Positions 29,808 to 39,463 are shown, numbered from the stretch's first letter. The stretch: 64,000 nucleotides of DNA from an uncultured Lachnospiraceae bacterium (GCA_947625875.1 CANQQG010000001.1:45023-109022), one strand, 5' to 3'. Notes: generated from the sequence alone by a model not told the origin. Program-made: numbers and translations.

Positions 29808-29956
29808 AATTTTTTTCTCCTTCTTTTTTCTGCCTTTTGCTCTGGCTCAAATTCCATACGCAGCCCTGCGCATATAAGAAAAACTTCCGGACATGCCGGC
29901 GCAGACCGCCATATCAGAAGTTTCCCCCCTACTCTTACCTTTCATCCATCATGTAT

Positions 29957-30595
29957 TTAAAGCCCCAGTGACTCCATCAGCATACAGACTGTCTTTTCAT
30001 CCGGCAGCATGGCAATCTGCCCGGCGTCCTGCGTCCTGCCGCCGTTATTGTCCAGCAGCATAAAGCTCGTCTCAATACTGATCGCCTGTTCCGTCACGCT
30101 TTCCAGCTCCGCCATCATATCCCGCAGGAAATAAGGCTCTTTATTTAAAAATACCATCCGGGGCGACATATAAATGCGCAGCCCCGTATAAGAACTGATC
30201 GCTTTCATATAAGCGGCCGAGAGCATACTGGTAAACTCCCTTAACGCGGAAGATGCGATCTCATCTTCGTAAAAAGCGTCTTTTTCATATTTCTCGCCCG
30301 TCATCTTTTCCAGCACGTCTCCGATAAAACTCCGATTCATGGAAAACAATACCGCTCCCCGCATCGGCTCGCTGAACATCATGAGCAGCTCCACCATTTC
30401 TTCCCTGATATCCGGCCGCAGATATTTATCCACCACCATGTCCGCCGGAACCAGGTTTGGCGTGACAAGTTCCACGCGGACGCCCAGAATCTTTCCGATT
30501 GTAACGCTCGCCATGCCAACGCCTACATTTCCAAGCTCATATAATGCATCCTGCACATCGGAATCCAACCGTCCATTCCGATCATATAATTCCAT
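29957..30595 (-). CDS. CheC/CheX-family phosphatase-like protein
   Basis: DALYELGNVGVGMASVTIGKILG contains the CheC D-x3-E-x2-N motif; second site SALREFTSMLSAAY. Confidence 0.8.
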   Translation of the reverse strand: MELYDRNGRLDSDVQDALYELGNVGVGMASVTIGKILGVRVELVTPNLVPADMVVDKYLRPDIREEMVELLMMFSEPMRGAVLFSMNRSFIGDVLEKMTGEKYEKDAFYEDEIASSALREFTSMLSAAYMKAISSYTGLRIYMSPRMVFLNKEPYFLRDMMAELESVTEQAISIETSFMLLDNNGGRTQDAGQIAMLPDEKTVCMLMESLGL

Positions 30596-30641
30596 ACCAT
30601 TTCTCCCCTTCCCCATTTTTCCATACAGGGTCTCGCCGGTT

Positions 30642-31007
30642 TCAGCTTTCAAGCGTTTTATTTACTATTTTAATAAACTCTTTTTCATCAAACGGCTTTA
30701 CAATAAAATCTTTTGCTCCCGCTTTTAATGCGTCCATAATGATCAGGTCCTGCCCGATCGCTGAATTGATAATAATCTTCGCTTCCGGATCTTCCTCCAG
30801 CAATTTTTTCAGCAGCGTCAGATCCGTATTGTCCGGAAGCGTAATGTCCAAAAGCACCAGATCCGGTTTCCGTTCCCGAAACAGCCGCAGCGTATCTTCC
30901 GCCGTCGTCGCCTCGATAATATTATCATAGCCGCCATTCTGCAATGCTTTTTTTGTCACAACTCTGGCAAACTTCGCATCATCCACTACCAGAATCAGGT
31001 TTTCCAT
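30642..31007 (-). CDS. CheY-like response regulator, receiver domain only
   Basis: LILVVDDAKFARVVTKKAL..PDLVLLDITLPDNTDLTLL..GAKDFIVKPFDEKEF. Confidence 0.93.
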   Translation of the reverse strand: MENLILVVDDAKFARVVTKKALQNGGYDNIIEATTAEDTLRLFRERKPDLVLLDITLPDNTDLTLLKKLLEEDPEAKIIINSAIGQDLIIMDALKAGAKDFIVKPFDEKEFIKIVNKTLES

Positions 31008-31027
31008 AACGCTACTCCTCCTACTAT

Positions 31028-32830
31028 TTACGCTTTTTTTCCTGTTTCACTTTTCTGCATCCCCACGCCGGACATCGCCGGTTCTTTTTCCAGGCACTGT
31101 TCATAATCAGAGACCGGCATCGGGCGGTAAAAATAAAAGCCCTGTGCATTTCTGCACCCGATCGACAATAAAAATTTCGCCTGCTCAACCGTTTCCACAC
31201 CCTCTACGACTGTTTCCAGGCCAAGCCGGTTCGCCATTTCCACAACGGAACGCAGAATCACGTTTCCGCGCTCATCATCCGGCGACGGCGGCAGGAATTT
31301 CAGGTCAATCTTTAATACATCCACCGGTATTTCCCGCAAAGAATTCAGGGAGGAATACCCGCTCCCGAAATCATCCATCAATACATGGAAATTATTTTCC
31401 TGCAGCAGCTTCGCCAGATTATACAGCTGCATATTATCGGATACAAACGCGCTCTCCGTCAGCTCAAACGCGATCAGATCATGCGGCACGTCATATCTGC
31501 CCACGCACTCCTGAATCTGCTTTAAAAGATTCGGATTATATAAATCCGTCCTTGATACGTTGACCGAGATCGGATAGACTTTGCGCCCCTCATCCAGCCA
31601 TCTGCGGATCATAGCGCAAGTCGTTTCCAGCACGAAATAATCCAGTTCCGAGATAAATCCGTTCTTTTCAAACACCGGCACAAATTCACCCGGCGAAATA
31701 ATGCCCTGTTTCGGATGGATCCAGCGGACAAGCGCCTCCGAACCGATGATCTTTCCGGTATCCATCTCACATTTCGGCTGCAGATAAACCTGAAACTGAT
31801 TCGTCTCCAGCGCGCTCTTCATTTCCGAAACAATGACCTGCTCCGCGATTTCCTTTTTCCGGATGCCGCTGTCATAATACGCCACATGGTTCACGTAACT
31901 GTTTTTGATCGTGCGCTGCGCAGCCGCCGCGCGATCCATCAGGATGGAAACGCTCACGCGCTCCTGCCTGTCCTCTTCCGATGTAATATAAATGCCAAAA
32001 GACATCACCATATCAAAATGAATCGGATAGCTTTTCAACGCCTGCTGCAGAAAGCTGATCAGCTTTTCAATCTGCTCTGCGTCCGACGGCATACATACGC
32101 CAAACATATCCGAAGCGATCCTGCAATATGTAACATCTTCCGAAAGCGACTCCATCCACTCCTGCAGCCGGACGCCTAAAAACCGCAGGATATTATCCCC
32201 TTCCGTCGTCCCGTACATCTGGTTTACAATGCGGAACTTATCAATATCCATACGGATGATCGCAAAGCTGCGTTCCGGATATTTCTGGATCAGGTCTGAC
32301 GTCATGCGCGTGAACGTGTCCAGATTCGGGATGTGCGTCAGGGAATCCCTTGCCAGCAAAAACTGCAGCTTCTGCACCGTCTCCAGCTCTTTTTCCGCAT
32401 TGGTAAATGTAATCAGCACGCGCTCTTTCTCTCCCTGCGTATTTCCGTAACAGACAAGCGTCACGCGGAACCACTCATATGCGTGCGCCTCTACATAAAA
32501 CCGCACGTCAACGCTGCGTGAATCTCCCGCCTGGAGCGTATCAAAATCAAAAAAATTCTGCAGTACGGGAATATCCTCCCGCAATACGATATGGCGGTAA
32601 TCTTTTTTTATGTTCAGCCCTTCTGCGTTCCAGTCGCCATATACATATTTCCGCTGCGCCGGATCAATATAACACTGCCCGTCCTTTAAATTATATTCTA
32701 CGATAAATGAATGCGTATGCTCCAAAATCCTGCTGTCCCGCAGGATCTCCGCCTCACTCCACCGGTCATTCGACTGCGCGTTTAAATTTGCCACCTGTTC
32801 CATTCCCATACCGTATCTCCTTACATCCAT
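31028..32830 (-). CDS. PAS-like/degenerate GGDEF/EAL protein, predicted c-di-GMP phosphodiesterase
   Basis: GSEALVRWIHP, FELTESAF, MDDFGSGYSSLNSL, LKIDLKFL, EGVETVEQ (EAL); diguanylate cyclase site reads ASDMF. Confidence 0.92.
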   Translation of the reverse strand: MDVRRYGMGMEQVANLNAQSNDRWSEAEILRDSRILEHTHSFIVEYNLKDGQCYIDPAQRKYVYGDWNAEGLNIKKDYRHIVLREDIPVLQNFFDFDTLQAGDSRSVDVRFYVEAHAYEWFRVTLVCYGNTQGEKERVLITFTNAEKELETVQKLQFLLARDSLTHIPNLDTFTRMTSDLIQKYPERSFAIIRMDIDKFRIVNQMYGTTEGDNILRFLGVRLQEWMESLSEDVTYCRIASDMFGVCMPSDAEQIEKLISFLQQALKSYPIHFDMVMSFGIYITSEEDRQERVSVSILMDRAAAAQRTIKNSYVNHVAYYDSGIRKKEIAEQVIVSEMKSALETNQFQVYLQPKCEMDTGKIIGSEALVRWIHPKQGIISPGEFVPVFEKNGFISELDYFVLETTCAMIRRWLDEGRKVYPISVNVSRTDLYNPNLLKQIQECVGRYDVPHDLIAFELTESAFVSDNMQLYNLAKLLQENNFHVLMDDFGSGYSSLNSLREIPVDVLKIDLKFLPPSPDDERGNVILRSVVEMANRLGLETVVEGVETVEQAKFLLSIGCRNAQGFYFYRPMPVSDYEQCLEKEPAMSGVGMQKSETGKKA

Positions 32831-32994
32831 CCAGACTATGCATTTTTACCAAAATCTGTATCTTTCAGCCCGTTATTTCCGTAATTGTATATTATAAAAT
32901 AATACCATTTGCCCCCGCTATTGTCAATACGTCCGGAACATTGGCGCGTTATCGGTTCAAATGCAGCCGACATTGCCGCCCGCTTCCTGCGAGA

Positions 32995-33489
32995 CTACAC
33001 ATCGGTTTCCAACGGATGCGCCCGCATATATTCCTCCATCAGCCGCGCCGCCGTCCCGATCATTTCCTCACAGGGGCGTTTTTTATAATATTCCTCTGTC
33101 CGCTCACTCGGAACCGGGCTGTTATCTTTCCCCGCTTTTCCCAATAATTCCCGGCAGACGATCGAGCCGTTTTTTTCCTTAAACCGCGCCGCCAGCTCCT
33201 GTATCCTCGCATAATGCTCTTTCTTGGCCTGCATATCCTTCGGCGCGCTGTAACCATACAGGCATCCCGCCGCCATAAACATACCGCTGACCGCCCCGCA
33301 CACCTCCCGCAGCCTGCCCATGCCGCCGCCAAACGAAGATGAGAGCCGAAGCGCCAGTTCCCGCTCTATGCCCGCCTCTTCGCAAAACGCAAGCATCACC
33401 GACTGGGAACAATTATAGCCTTCCCGGAAAAACGCCCTTGCCATTTCTTCTTTTTCTGTCATGCCGCCTCCCATATCAAAATATTCCAA
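32995..33489 (-). CDS. C_GCAxxG_C_C family redox-type protein
   Basis: YNCSQSVMLAFCEEAGI..RLSSSFGGGMGRLREVCGAVSGMFMAAGCLYG. Confidence 0.88.
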   Translation of the reverse strand: MEYFDMGGGMTEKEEMARAFFREGYNCSQSVMLAFCEEAGIERELALRLSSSFGGGMGRLREVCGAVSGMFMAAGCLYGYSAPKDMQAKKEHYARIQELAARFKEKNGSIVCRELLGKAGKDNSPVPSERTEEYYKKRPCEEMIGTAARLMEEYMRAHPLETDV

Positions 33490-33539
33490 ATAGCATATGT
33501 CTGTCCGTTCCCATCACCGGATCAATCGCGCTTCTCGCA

Positions 33540-34280
33540 TCAATCCCACCAGAAGAACCAGATCTTTGACACGGCAACGCTTGCGGCCACCTCGCTCAGC
33601 GTCCCCGTCTGCGTTCCCTGGTCTACCCGGTCGGGCGTAAAGGCGTAATGCTCTTTCGCAGCCTCCAAAGCCCGCGCTTCGCCGACCGGCGCAGGAACAG
33701 ACATTTCCAATACATCACTTGAAATTGTAACCGGAACCGCTCCATATTCCTCATACCAGTATTTACAGATTGCCGCCATCTCCCCCGGATCCGGGCATTC
33801 ATTCCACCCGCCAAACGGGATATATGCCACCGCTTCCCATGGATTTTTGGTCGGAGCTTCCACTAAAATCACTTCTGCCGTCTCCCCTGTATTATAATCA
33901 TATAGGGAAGAAAAATCCGCCATCTCATCCGGTTCGCCGTCATATTCCCCGATAAATTCATCCATATCCATGTCAAAATCTTCTTCATTCTGACCGGAAT
34001 ACTCCGCAAACCTTTCCTGTAAAATCTCTTTTCCGGACCGCGTTTCTTCTTTTAACACATTTTCAGCCGAATAGCCGTCATCCGCAAGATAACCCAAAAA
34101 ATCCTCCAACGTATCATCCACCGGAACCAGCACAGGCGTAAATCCTTCTTTTTTTCCTCTTTCAACCGCCGCATGATACGCATTTACGATATCCTCATAC
34201 GGCGTCTTTTCCGCAAAAACCCGGCATGGATACCCCAGTTTCCGCACGATGCTTTTTGCCGTTTCACTCATTTCTCCCAT
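33540..34280 (-). CDS. DUF4253 domain-containing protein
   Basis: EVILVEAPTKNPWEAVAYIPFGGWNECPDPGEMAAICKYWYEEYGAVPVTISSDVLEMSVPAPV. Confidence 0.8.
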   Translation of the reverse strand: MGEMSETAKSIVRKLGYPCRVFAEKTPYEDIVNAYHAAVERGKKEGFTPVLVPVDDTLEDFLGYLADDGYSAENVLKEETRSGKEILQERFAEYSGQNEEDFDMDMDEFIGEYDGEPDEMADFSSLYDYNTGETAEVILVEAPTKNPWEAVAYIPFGGWNECPDPGEMAAICKYWYEEYGAVPVTISSDVLEMSVPAPVGEARALEAAKEHYAFTPDRVDQGTQTGTLSEVAASVAVSKIWFFWWD

Positions 34281-34291
34281 AATCTTTTCCT

Positions 34292-34426
34292 CCCGCTTCC
34301 TGATCTCCTATTTACGGACCGCCGCCGGGCCGCCTTCGCCAATTATTCACATTATACCACTTAACGGAAAACACAGCAATGTGCTTTCCGCATATTCTCA
34401 TGGCAAAATCTGATAAATTGAACAAA
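34292..34426. repeat. Copy A of a ~135-bp duplicated sequence (partner 54930-55063)
   Basis: cccgcttcctgatctcctatttacgg..ccgggccgccttc..cattataccac..aacggaaaacacagcaatg..aaatctgataaa.tgaacaaa; about 89% identical by eye. Confidence 0.85.
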
Positions 34427-35145
34427 TGGCCATAGTTGGAATCTGCCCAGTAGCATCCGCTCCCCTGATTCGTGTACCAAGCCCAAGCCGTCATATAATC
34501 CTGGTTCTTCGCCTGACCATCAACTTTATGGTCGATAAGTGGGGACAAGTATACTGTAAAGCGATCTTTCTCAATTTTACTAACTTTATCTTGCAATACT
34601 GTAGAACTGTAATAAAACAACGTTTCTGTCTGACTGGAATCACATGGAATCCCAGTCTGTGACGGAGTAACAGTTTTCTTGCCAGATTTATCATCTTGTT
34701 TATCATTGGAAGTATTCATATAGGCTAAAAGATTGTTATTATGCGCTTCCAGTCCACTTACATTGTAATTGCTGACAGGATTCTCATGCAAATACACTTT
34801 TTTCGTATACCATGTATTTGTGCTGGATGCTCGCTTGTCTACATTCACCCACACCAGATACAGTTGTTTCGCATCTACCTTGGAACAACCCAACTTTTCT
34901 TTCAGGTACTTGCCTCTCATCTGTGCCATACGATAGGTTGTATCCCCAACAGTGACTGTCTTAAAGCTTGTCATATCGGCTTCAAGCGTTATCTTCGCAG
35001 CTGTTTCCTCTGCTCTCACCGATATTCGCTGACTACACAAAATCGGTATGGCTAAAAGCAATGCTAAAAACAGTGTCGCCAAACTTCTTAGTCTAATGCC
35101 TGATACTCTCAACTTATCAAGCCCCCTTTCATTCTTTTTGTTCAT
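34312..35145 (-). CDS. Secreted hypothetical protein, paralogue of the 63107-63913 ORF; C-terminus formed by duplicated DNA
   Basis: Signal peptide LATLFLALLLAIPILCSQ; DMTSFKTVTVGDTTYRMAQMRGKYLKEKLGCSKVDAKQLYLVWVNVDK matches DMEAFKTFTVNGNTYRMAQMSGKLLKDTLGCSKVDVKAQYLCWVNIDK. Confidence 0.65.
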   Translation of the reverse strand: MNKKNERGLDKLRVSGIRLRSLATLFLALLLAIPILCSQRISVRAEETAAKITLEADMTSFKTVTVGDTTYRMAQMRGKYLKEKLGCSKVDAKQLYLVWVNVDKRASSTNTWYTKKVYLHENPVSNYNVSGLEAHNNNLLAYMNTSNDKQDDKSGKKTVTPSQTGIPCDSSQTETLFYYSSTVLQDKVSKIEKDRFTVYLSPLIDHKVDGQAKNQDYMTAWAWYTNQGSGCYWADSNYGHLFNLSDFAMRICGKHIAVFSVKWYNVNNWRRRPGGGP

Positions 35146-35152
35146 TACTTGA

Positions 35153-35240
35153 AGGTTCTAAAATACAGAAAAGGAGCTGCTTGCTTCAACTTCTAAATGT
35201 TGAAGCAGCAACTCCGAAAAGTTCTGTATTTTAAGAACCT
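35153..35240. repeat. Long imperfect palindrome, copy 1 (88 bp)
   Basis: AGGTTCTAAAATACAGAA..GGAGCTGCTTGCTTCAAC-TTCTAAAT-GTTGAAGCAGCAACTCC..TTCTGTATTTTAAGAACCT. Confidence 0.9.
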
Positions 35241-35268
35241 AACAGGCTGTTACACCTGATTGATTCTA

Positions 35269-35856
35269 TCATTTCTTTGTAATCTTCATATCGAATGCGA
35301 ATGTATCTATTACCTCATTTGCGCTATACCAACTGCCAAAACCATCAAGGCTAATAATCAAGTGATCACTTTTTTTCAATTTACAGTTAATCGTTGCACT
35401 TTTCACATGATCTTTCTTGCCATATATTCTTTGATACTCTGCATAATAATTCTTATCGCACAGTGTAATGCTGTTGTAATTCTTCAATCCAGTAAAATAG
35501 TATGTCCGATCAGCAACACAATAGTCCTTATCCACAGTCCACATACAAACATCTACGTAATTGCCCTCTTTATTCTTCGCACAGTGCAGATTGCTCATCT
35601 TGATCTGATACACACCAGCTTTTGGTGCTTTGAAATCAATAAAAGATCCTGCCTGACCATTCTTTACCTTTTTAGAAATCTTTACATTGTAGTTACCAGT
35701 TTTTGTAACTGTCTTCTTAGAACTTTTAGCGGCAAAAAAAGTATCATTTGCTGCGTTCATTCTTAAAGTAGTCGTAGCTGCCTGAGCTTCCGTTGCCGGT
35801 GCCATCGCTAAAGTCAGCGCCAATACCAGCGCTAAAACTTTTACTAATTTTTTCAT
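35269..35856 (-). CDS. Secreted hypothetical protein, beta-sandwich-like
   Basis: Signal peptide MKKLVKVLALVLALTLAMAPATEAQA; GSFIDFKAPKAGVYQIKMSNLH..YYFTGLKNYNSITLCD. Confidence 0.7.
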   Translation of the reverse strand: MKKLVKVLALVLALTLAMAPATEAQAATTTLRMNAANDTFFAAKSSKKTVTKTGNYNVKISKKVKNGQAGSFIDFKAPKAGVYQIKMSNLHCAKNKEGNYVDVCMWTVDKDYCVADRTYYFTGLKNYNSITLCDKNYYAEYQRIYGKKDHVKSATINCKLKKSDHLIISLDGFGSWYSANEVIDTFAFDMKITKK

Positions 35857-36080
35857 AATGATTACCTCCAATTTTCATTTGTCCGGATACTTTTTGTATC
35901 CTTTTGTTGTCTTTATCTTATCACTTATGTATATTTTACCGCAACACTTTTATGGGTTTTTAAATCGCTTTTTATTTTTAAATTTCTCAATAAAATTATC
36001 TCTTTTCAAAGTATTTTCTTTGACAACAAATAATTTTATTGTGATCTTGAAACTGTTTTATCCTCTCTTGCTGCCGGAAA

Positions 36081-36166
36081 AGGTTCTAAAATGCAGAGAA
36101 AAAGCTGCTTGCTTCAACTTCTAAATGTCGAAGCAGCAACTCCAAAAAGTTCTGCACTTAAAACCT
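36081..36166. repeat. Long imperfect palindrome, copy 2 (86 bp)
   Basis: aggttctaaaatgcagag..agctgcttgcttcaacttctaaatgtcgaagcagcaactcc..agttctgcacttaaaacct; direct repeat of copy 1 including downstream aggctgttacac. Confidence 0.9.
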
Positions 36167-36428
36167 GCAGGCTGTTACACTTAATGCAACAGCCATTCCT
36201 TATTTTCTTCTCTACCGGTCACTAAAATGTGGTCTTTCTTCTGATTGCGGAGCTGTTTTCTTCAAAAAATTCACTTTCATAATTACCACACCACAGCTCT
36301 CCGCATATATTTCCCCCAAGCCAAAATAAGTACCTGCTTCCCTAATGGTAAGCAGATACTTATCCTATTTCAGTTTGTTGGTTGACGCCGCTTTATGCGC
36401 AGCTGCCATCCCGTACCGCGCTTTGTTC

Positions 36429-36932
36429 TCAATCCTCATACACCACACTCGCATGCCGTCTCCTGATCTCCTGCATCATCGCCTCGGTCGGCTCGACCTG
36501 CAGCTCCATAATGGCGCCCTGCCATGGAAGTATCATGCTGTAAATCCTGTGTTCCGGATTACCCGAAGAATAATTCCGCACCTTAAGGTTCGGATTATGG
36601 CGATACCCGTCCAGCCGTTTCGACGAGATCGGCGCCATGCACTGCAATTCCACCAGCGGATAAACGCCCTGTTTCTTGCGCTTCTTCCGGTTCTTGATCA
36701 GCGTCACTTCCAGTTCCTCCGACACGAGCAGGTACTCATATTCCCTGCACCTGTTTTTAAACAAAATAAAATCAACCGGGATCATAAGAATCCCAAGCGT
36801 CAGAATAAACATATCGAACCTTGCGCCGATGAGCAGGATAACAAGCGTCAGAAAAATCATGCCAGCCTTAAACTGGATCCCTTTCACATCTTTTTCATCA
36901 CGCACGATCGCCTCTGCATATGAATCTCCCAT
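36429..36932 (-). CDS. Conserved hypothetical membrane-associated protein (DUF6106-like)
   Basis: Two TM segments then basic domain EYEYLLVSEELEVTLIKNRKKRKK. Confidence 0.6.
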   Translation of the reverse strand: MGDSYAEAIVRDEKDVKGIQFKAGMIFLTLVILLIGARFDMFILTLGILMIPVDFILFKNRCREYEYLLVSEELEVTLIKNRKKRKKQGVYPLVELQCMAPISSKRLDGYRHNPNLKVRNYSSGNPEHRIYSMILPWQGAIMELQVEPTEAMMQEIRRRHASVVYED

Positions 36933-36953
36933 AAACTCCTCCTTATCTTCCGC

Positions 36954-38399
36954 TTAACCGCGCATCATAATGCGCGGGCCGCCCTTTCCGTCTACATAAT
37001 CTCCTGTAATGACCACTACGCCGATATTATCGTCCTTTGGGACTTCATACATAATATCCAGCATAAATTCCTCGAGAATCGCCCGCAGCGCGCGCGCGCC
37101 GACTTTTTTCTCCTTTGCCCTGCGCGCGATCGAATGGAGCGCGGCGTCCTCAAACTCCAGCTTCACTTCATCATATTCCAAAAGTTTCTGGTACTGGCGG
37201 ATGATCGCATTTTTCGGCTCCTTTAAGATGCGGACAAGCATATCCTCCGTCAGCGCCTCTAACGCAAATAAAATCGGAAGCCGCCCGATAAACTCCGGTA
37301 TCATGCCAAACTTCCGGACGTCCTCGACCGTAACCTTCGTCAAAAGATTTTCCTCTTTATCGTATTTATCCTTTAAATCCGCATGGAAACCAATGGACGC
37401 TTCTTTATTCAGGCGTTCCTTTATAATCTCATCCAGATCCGGAAAAGCCCCGCCGCAGATGAACAAAATATCCTTTGTGTTCACCGTCACCATCGGCACC
37501 ATCGCATTCTTGCTGCTCGCCCCGACCGGCACCTCGACCTCCGCGCCCTCTAAGAGCCGGAGCATCCCCTGCTGCACCGATTCGCCGCTGACGTCGCGCT
37601 GGTTCGTATTGCGCTTCTTCGCGATCTTGTCGATCTCATCAATAAAAATAATCCCATGCTCGGCGCGCTCGACGTCATTGTCCGCATTTGCCAGAAGCTT
37701 TGACACCACGCTCTCAATATCATCGCCGATGTACCCCGCCTCTGTCAGGGACGTGGCGTCCGTAATCGCAAGCGGCACATCCAAAAGCCTTGCCAGCGTC
37801 CTCACCAGATACGTCTTGCCCGAACCGGTCGGCCCGACCATCAGCATATTGGACTTTTCAATCTCAACATCGTCCTTTGCGCCGTCCGTAATCCGTTTAT
37901 AATGATTATATACGGCAACCGACATCACTTTTTTCGCGTGTTCCTGCCCGACCACATATTCGTCCAGCTTTGCCTTGATTTTATGCGGCGCGGGGATCGC
38001 GCTGATATCAAATACAGGCGGCGCCTGATTTTCTTTCGGCTTTTTCTTCCTGATCTTCTGCGGCTGCGGAATCTGCGACAGCATATTCTGCAGATCGCCA
38101 AAATGGATCATGCTGATATTCGGCGTCTTCCCGGATGACGCCCGCGACGGGTCAGCCCCAAACATATCATCAATGCTGAACCCCGACTGGTTCATACTGT
38201 CAAACGTCCGCTGCATACAATCCTGGCAGATACAGATATTATTCGGTATCCTGATCATTTTTCCCGCCTTGCTCTCCGGCCTGCGGCAGATATAGCAGAC
38301 GTCTTCGTAATCCCTGTTATCTTCTGCGGCGTCCGCGCCGACCGCCGTTTTTTTCCCATCGCCGACGCTGTCCACCTCTCTGAAATCCTGTTCTGACAT
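36954..38399 (-). CDS. clpX: ATP-dependent Clp protease ATP-binding subunit ClpX
   Basis: Zinc finger CYICRRPESKAGKMIRIPNNICICQDC; GPTGSGKTYLVRTLARLLDVPLAITDATSLTEAGYIGDDIESVVSKLL; IIFIDEIDKIAKK; IGF loop ASIGFHADL. Confidence 0.92.
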   Translation of the reverse strand: MSEQDFREVDSVGDGKKTAVGADAAEDNRDYEDVCYICRRPESKAGKMIRIPNNICICQDCMQRTFDSMNQSGFSIDDMFGADPSRASSGKTPNISMIHFGDLQNMLSQIPQPQKIRKKKPKENQAPPVFDISAIPAPHKIKAKLDEYVVGQEHAKKVMSVAVYNHYKRITDGAKDDVEIEKSNMLMVGPTGSGKTYLVRTLARLLDVPLAITDATSLTEAGYIGDDIESVVSKLLANADNDVERAEHGIIFIDEIDKIAKKRNTNQRDVSGESVQQGMLRLLEGAEVEVPVGASSKNAMVPMVTVNTKDILFICGGAFPDLDEIIKERLNKEASIGFHADLKDKYDKEENLLTKVTVEDVRKFGMIPEFIGRLPILFALEALTEDMLVRILKEPKNAIIRQYQKLLEYDEVKLEFEDAALHSIARRAKEKKVGARALRAILEEFMLDIMYEVPKDDNIGVVVITGDYVDGKGGPRIMMRG

Positions 38400-38479
38400 T
38401 TTACACTCCATTCTGCTCCAAACTGTACCTGACTCTATTATAAAGAAGCATTCCCTTTTTGGCAACCCAAAAATCAAAT

Positions 38480-39463
38480 CTATGACAATCCCGTACCATC
38501 AAACTGCGGGATAAAACTCTCCTTTGCCGTCCCGCCTTCCTGTATAAACCCGTTTTCAATGCCAAGCCCCGCCGCGTAATCTACCAGCGCCCGATACTCG
38601 CTGCGCCGTAATGTGCGGTTCAATTCCGGATACTGCGGCAATATGTTTACCGGCGTATACTGGCTTAAAATACTGTAATAAATAGTATTCTGATAAGCCG
38701 TAAATAAATATTTCAACACGTTTTTTGCATCCGTCAGTCCGCCCGGGAGCAGCAGATGGCGCACAATCACGCCCTGTTTCATCAGGACCTGCCCCTGGCC
38801 CGCATAAGTTTCCTCCAGCGCCGCAAAGGGCTCCTCCGACGCGATATCCTCCCTGCCGCCGTCCGCCCTGCGGAGATAAAACCGCGCGCGCCCCGCCTGC
38901 CGCGCCATCTCTTCTACCGCGGCGCAGGCAGCCTCAAAGTAATCCGGCGCGTGGGAATAGCGCATACTCCTTTTGGGGCTGTAATATTTCACGTCCGGCA
39001 GATAAATGTCAATCAGCCCTTCCAGCCGCTTTAACGTATCCACGCATACATAAGAAGACGTATTGTACACAACCGGAAGCTCCAGTCCATGCCGCCTTGC
39101 CAGTTCCAGCGCCGGAACAATCTGTGGCGCATAAATGTCCGGCGTTACAAGGTTGATGTTATTCGCGCCCTGTTCCTGCAGGCGCAGGAACAGATCGCAG
39201 AGCTGCTGCCCGGACACCGTCCAGCCCACAGAGCCATTTGCAATCCCGTCATTCTGGCAATACACACAGTGCAGCTGGCACCCGCTGAAAAAAACCGCGC
39301 CGGAACCGCTGCTTCCGGAAATGCATGGCTCCTCCCACATATGGAGCGCGGCGCGCGCCGCGCGCAGGGCGTCCGGCTGCCCGCATACGCCGCGCGCATT
39401 TGCCCGGTCAACGCCGCAGTTTCGCGGACAGAGACGGCATACCTGATCCGCGCCCGTCTCCAT
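38480..39463 (-). CDS. Radical SAM protein, PflA-like
   Basis: CRLCPRNCGVDRANARGVCG..GSGAVFFSGCQLHCVYCQN (CxxxCxxC); PVVYNTSSYVCVDTLKRLEGLIDIYLPDVKYY. Confidence 0.92.
   Translation of the reverse strand: METGADQVCRLCPRNCGVDRANARGVCGQPDALRAARAALHMWEEPCISGSSGSGAVFFSGCQLHCVYCQNDGIANGSVGWTVSGQQLCDLFLRLQEQGANNINLVTPDIYAPQIVPALELARRHGLELPVVYNTSSYVCVDTLKRLEGLIDIYLPDVKYYSPKRSMRYSHAPDYFEAACAAVEEMARQAGRARFYLRRADGGREDIASEEPFAALEETYAGQGQVLMKQGVIVRHLLLPGGLTDAKNVLKYLFTAYQNTIYYSILSQYTPVNILPQYPELNRTLRRSEYRALVDYAAGLGIENGFIQEGGTAKESFIPQFDGTGLS

Noticed and set aside
35153-36166. Integron attC-type recombination sites
   Set aside because: Only loose matches to RYYYAAC/GTTRRRY; the adjacent-kb recombinase at 55084 is XerC/D-like with no obvious IntI-specific insert. 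Kept as generic long hairpins.
36954-38399. ClpX as an unusual paralogue
   Set aside because: Zinc finger, Walker motifs and IGF loop are all normal; lack of adjacent clpP alone is not evidence of novelty.
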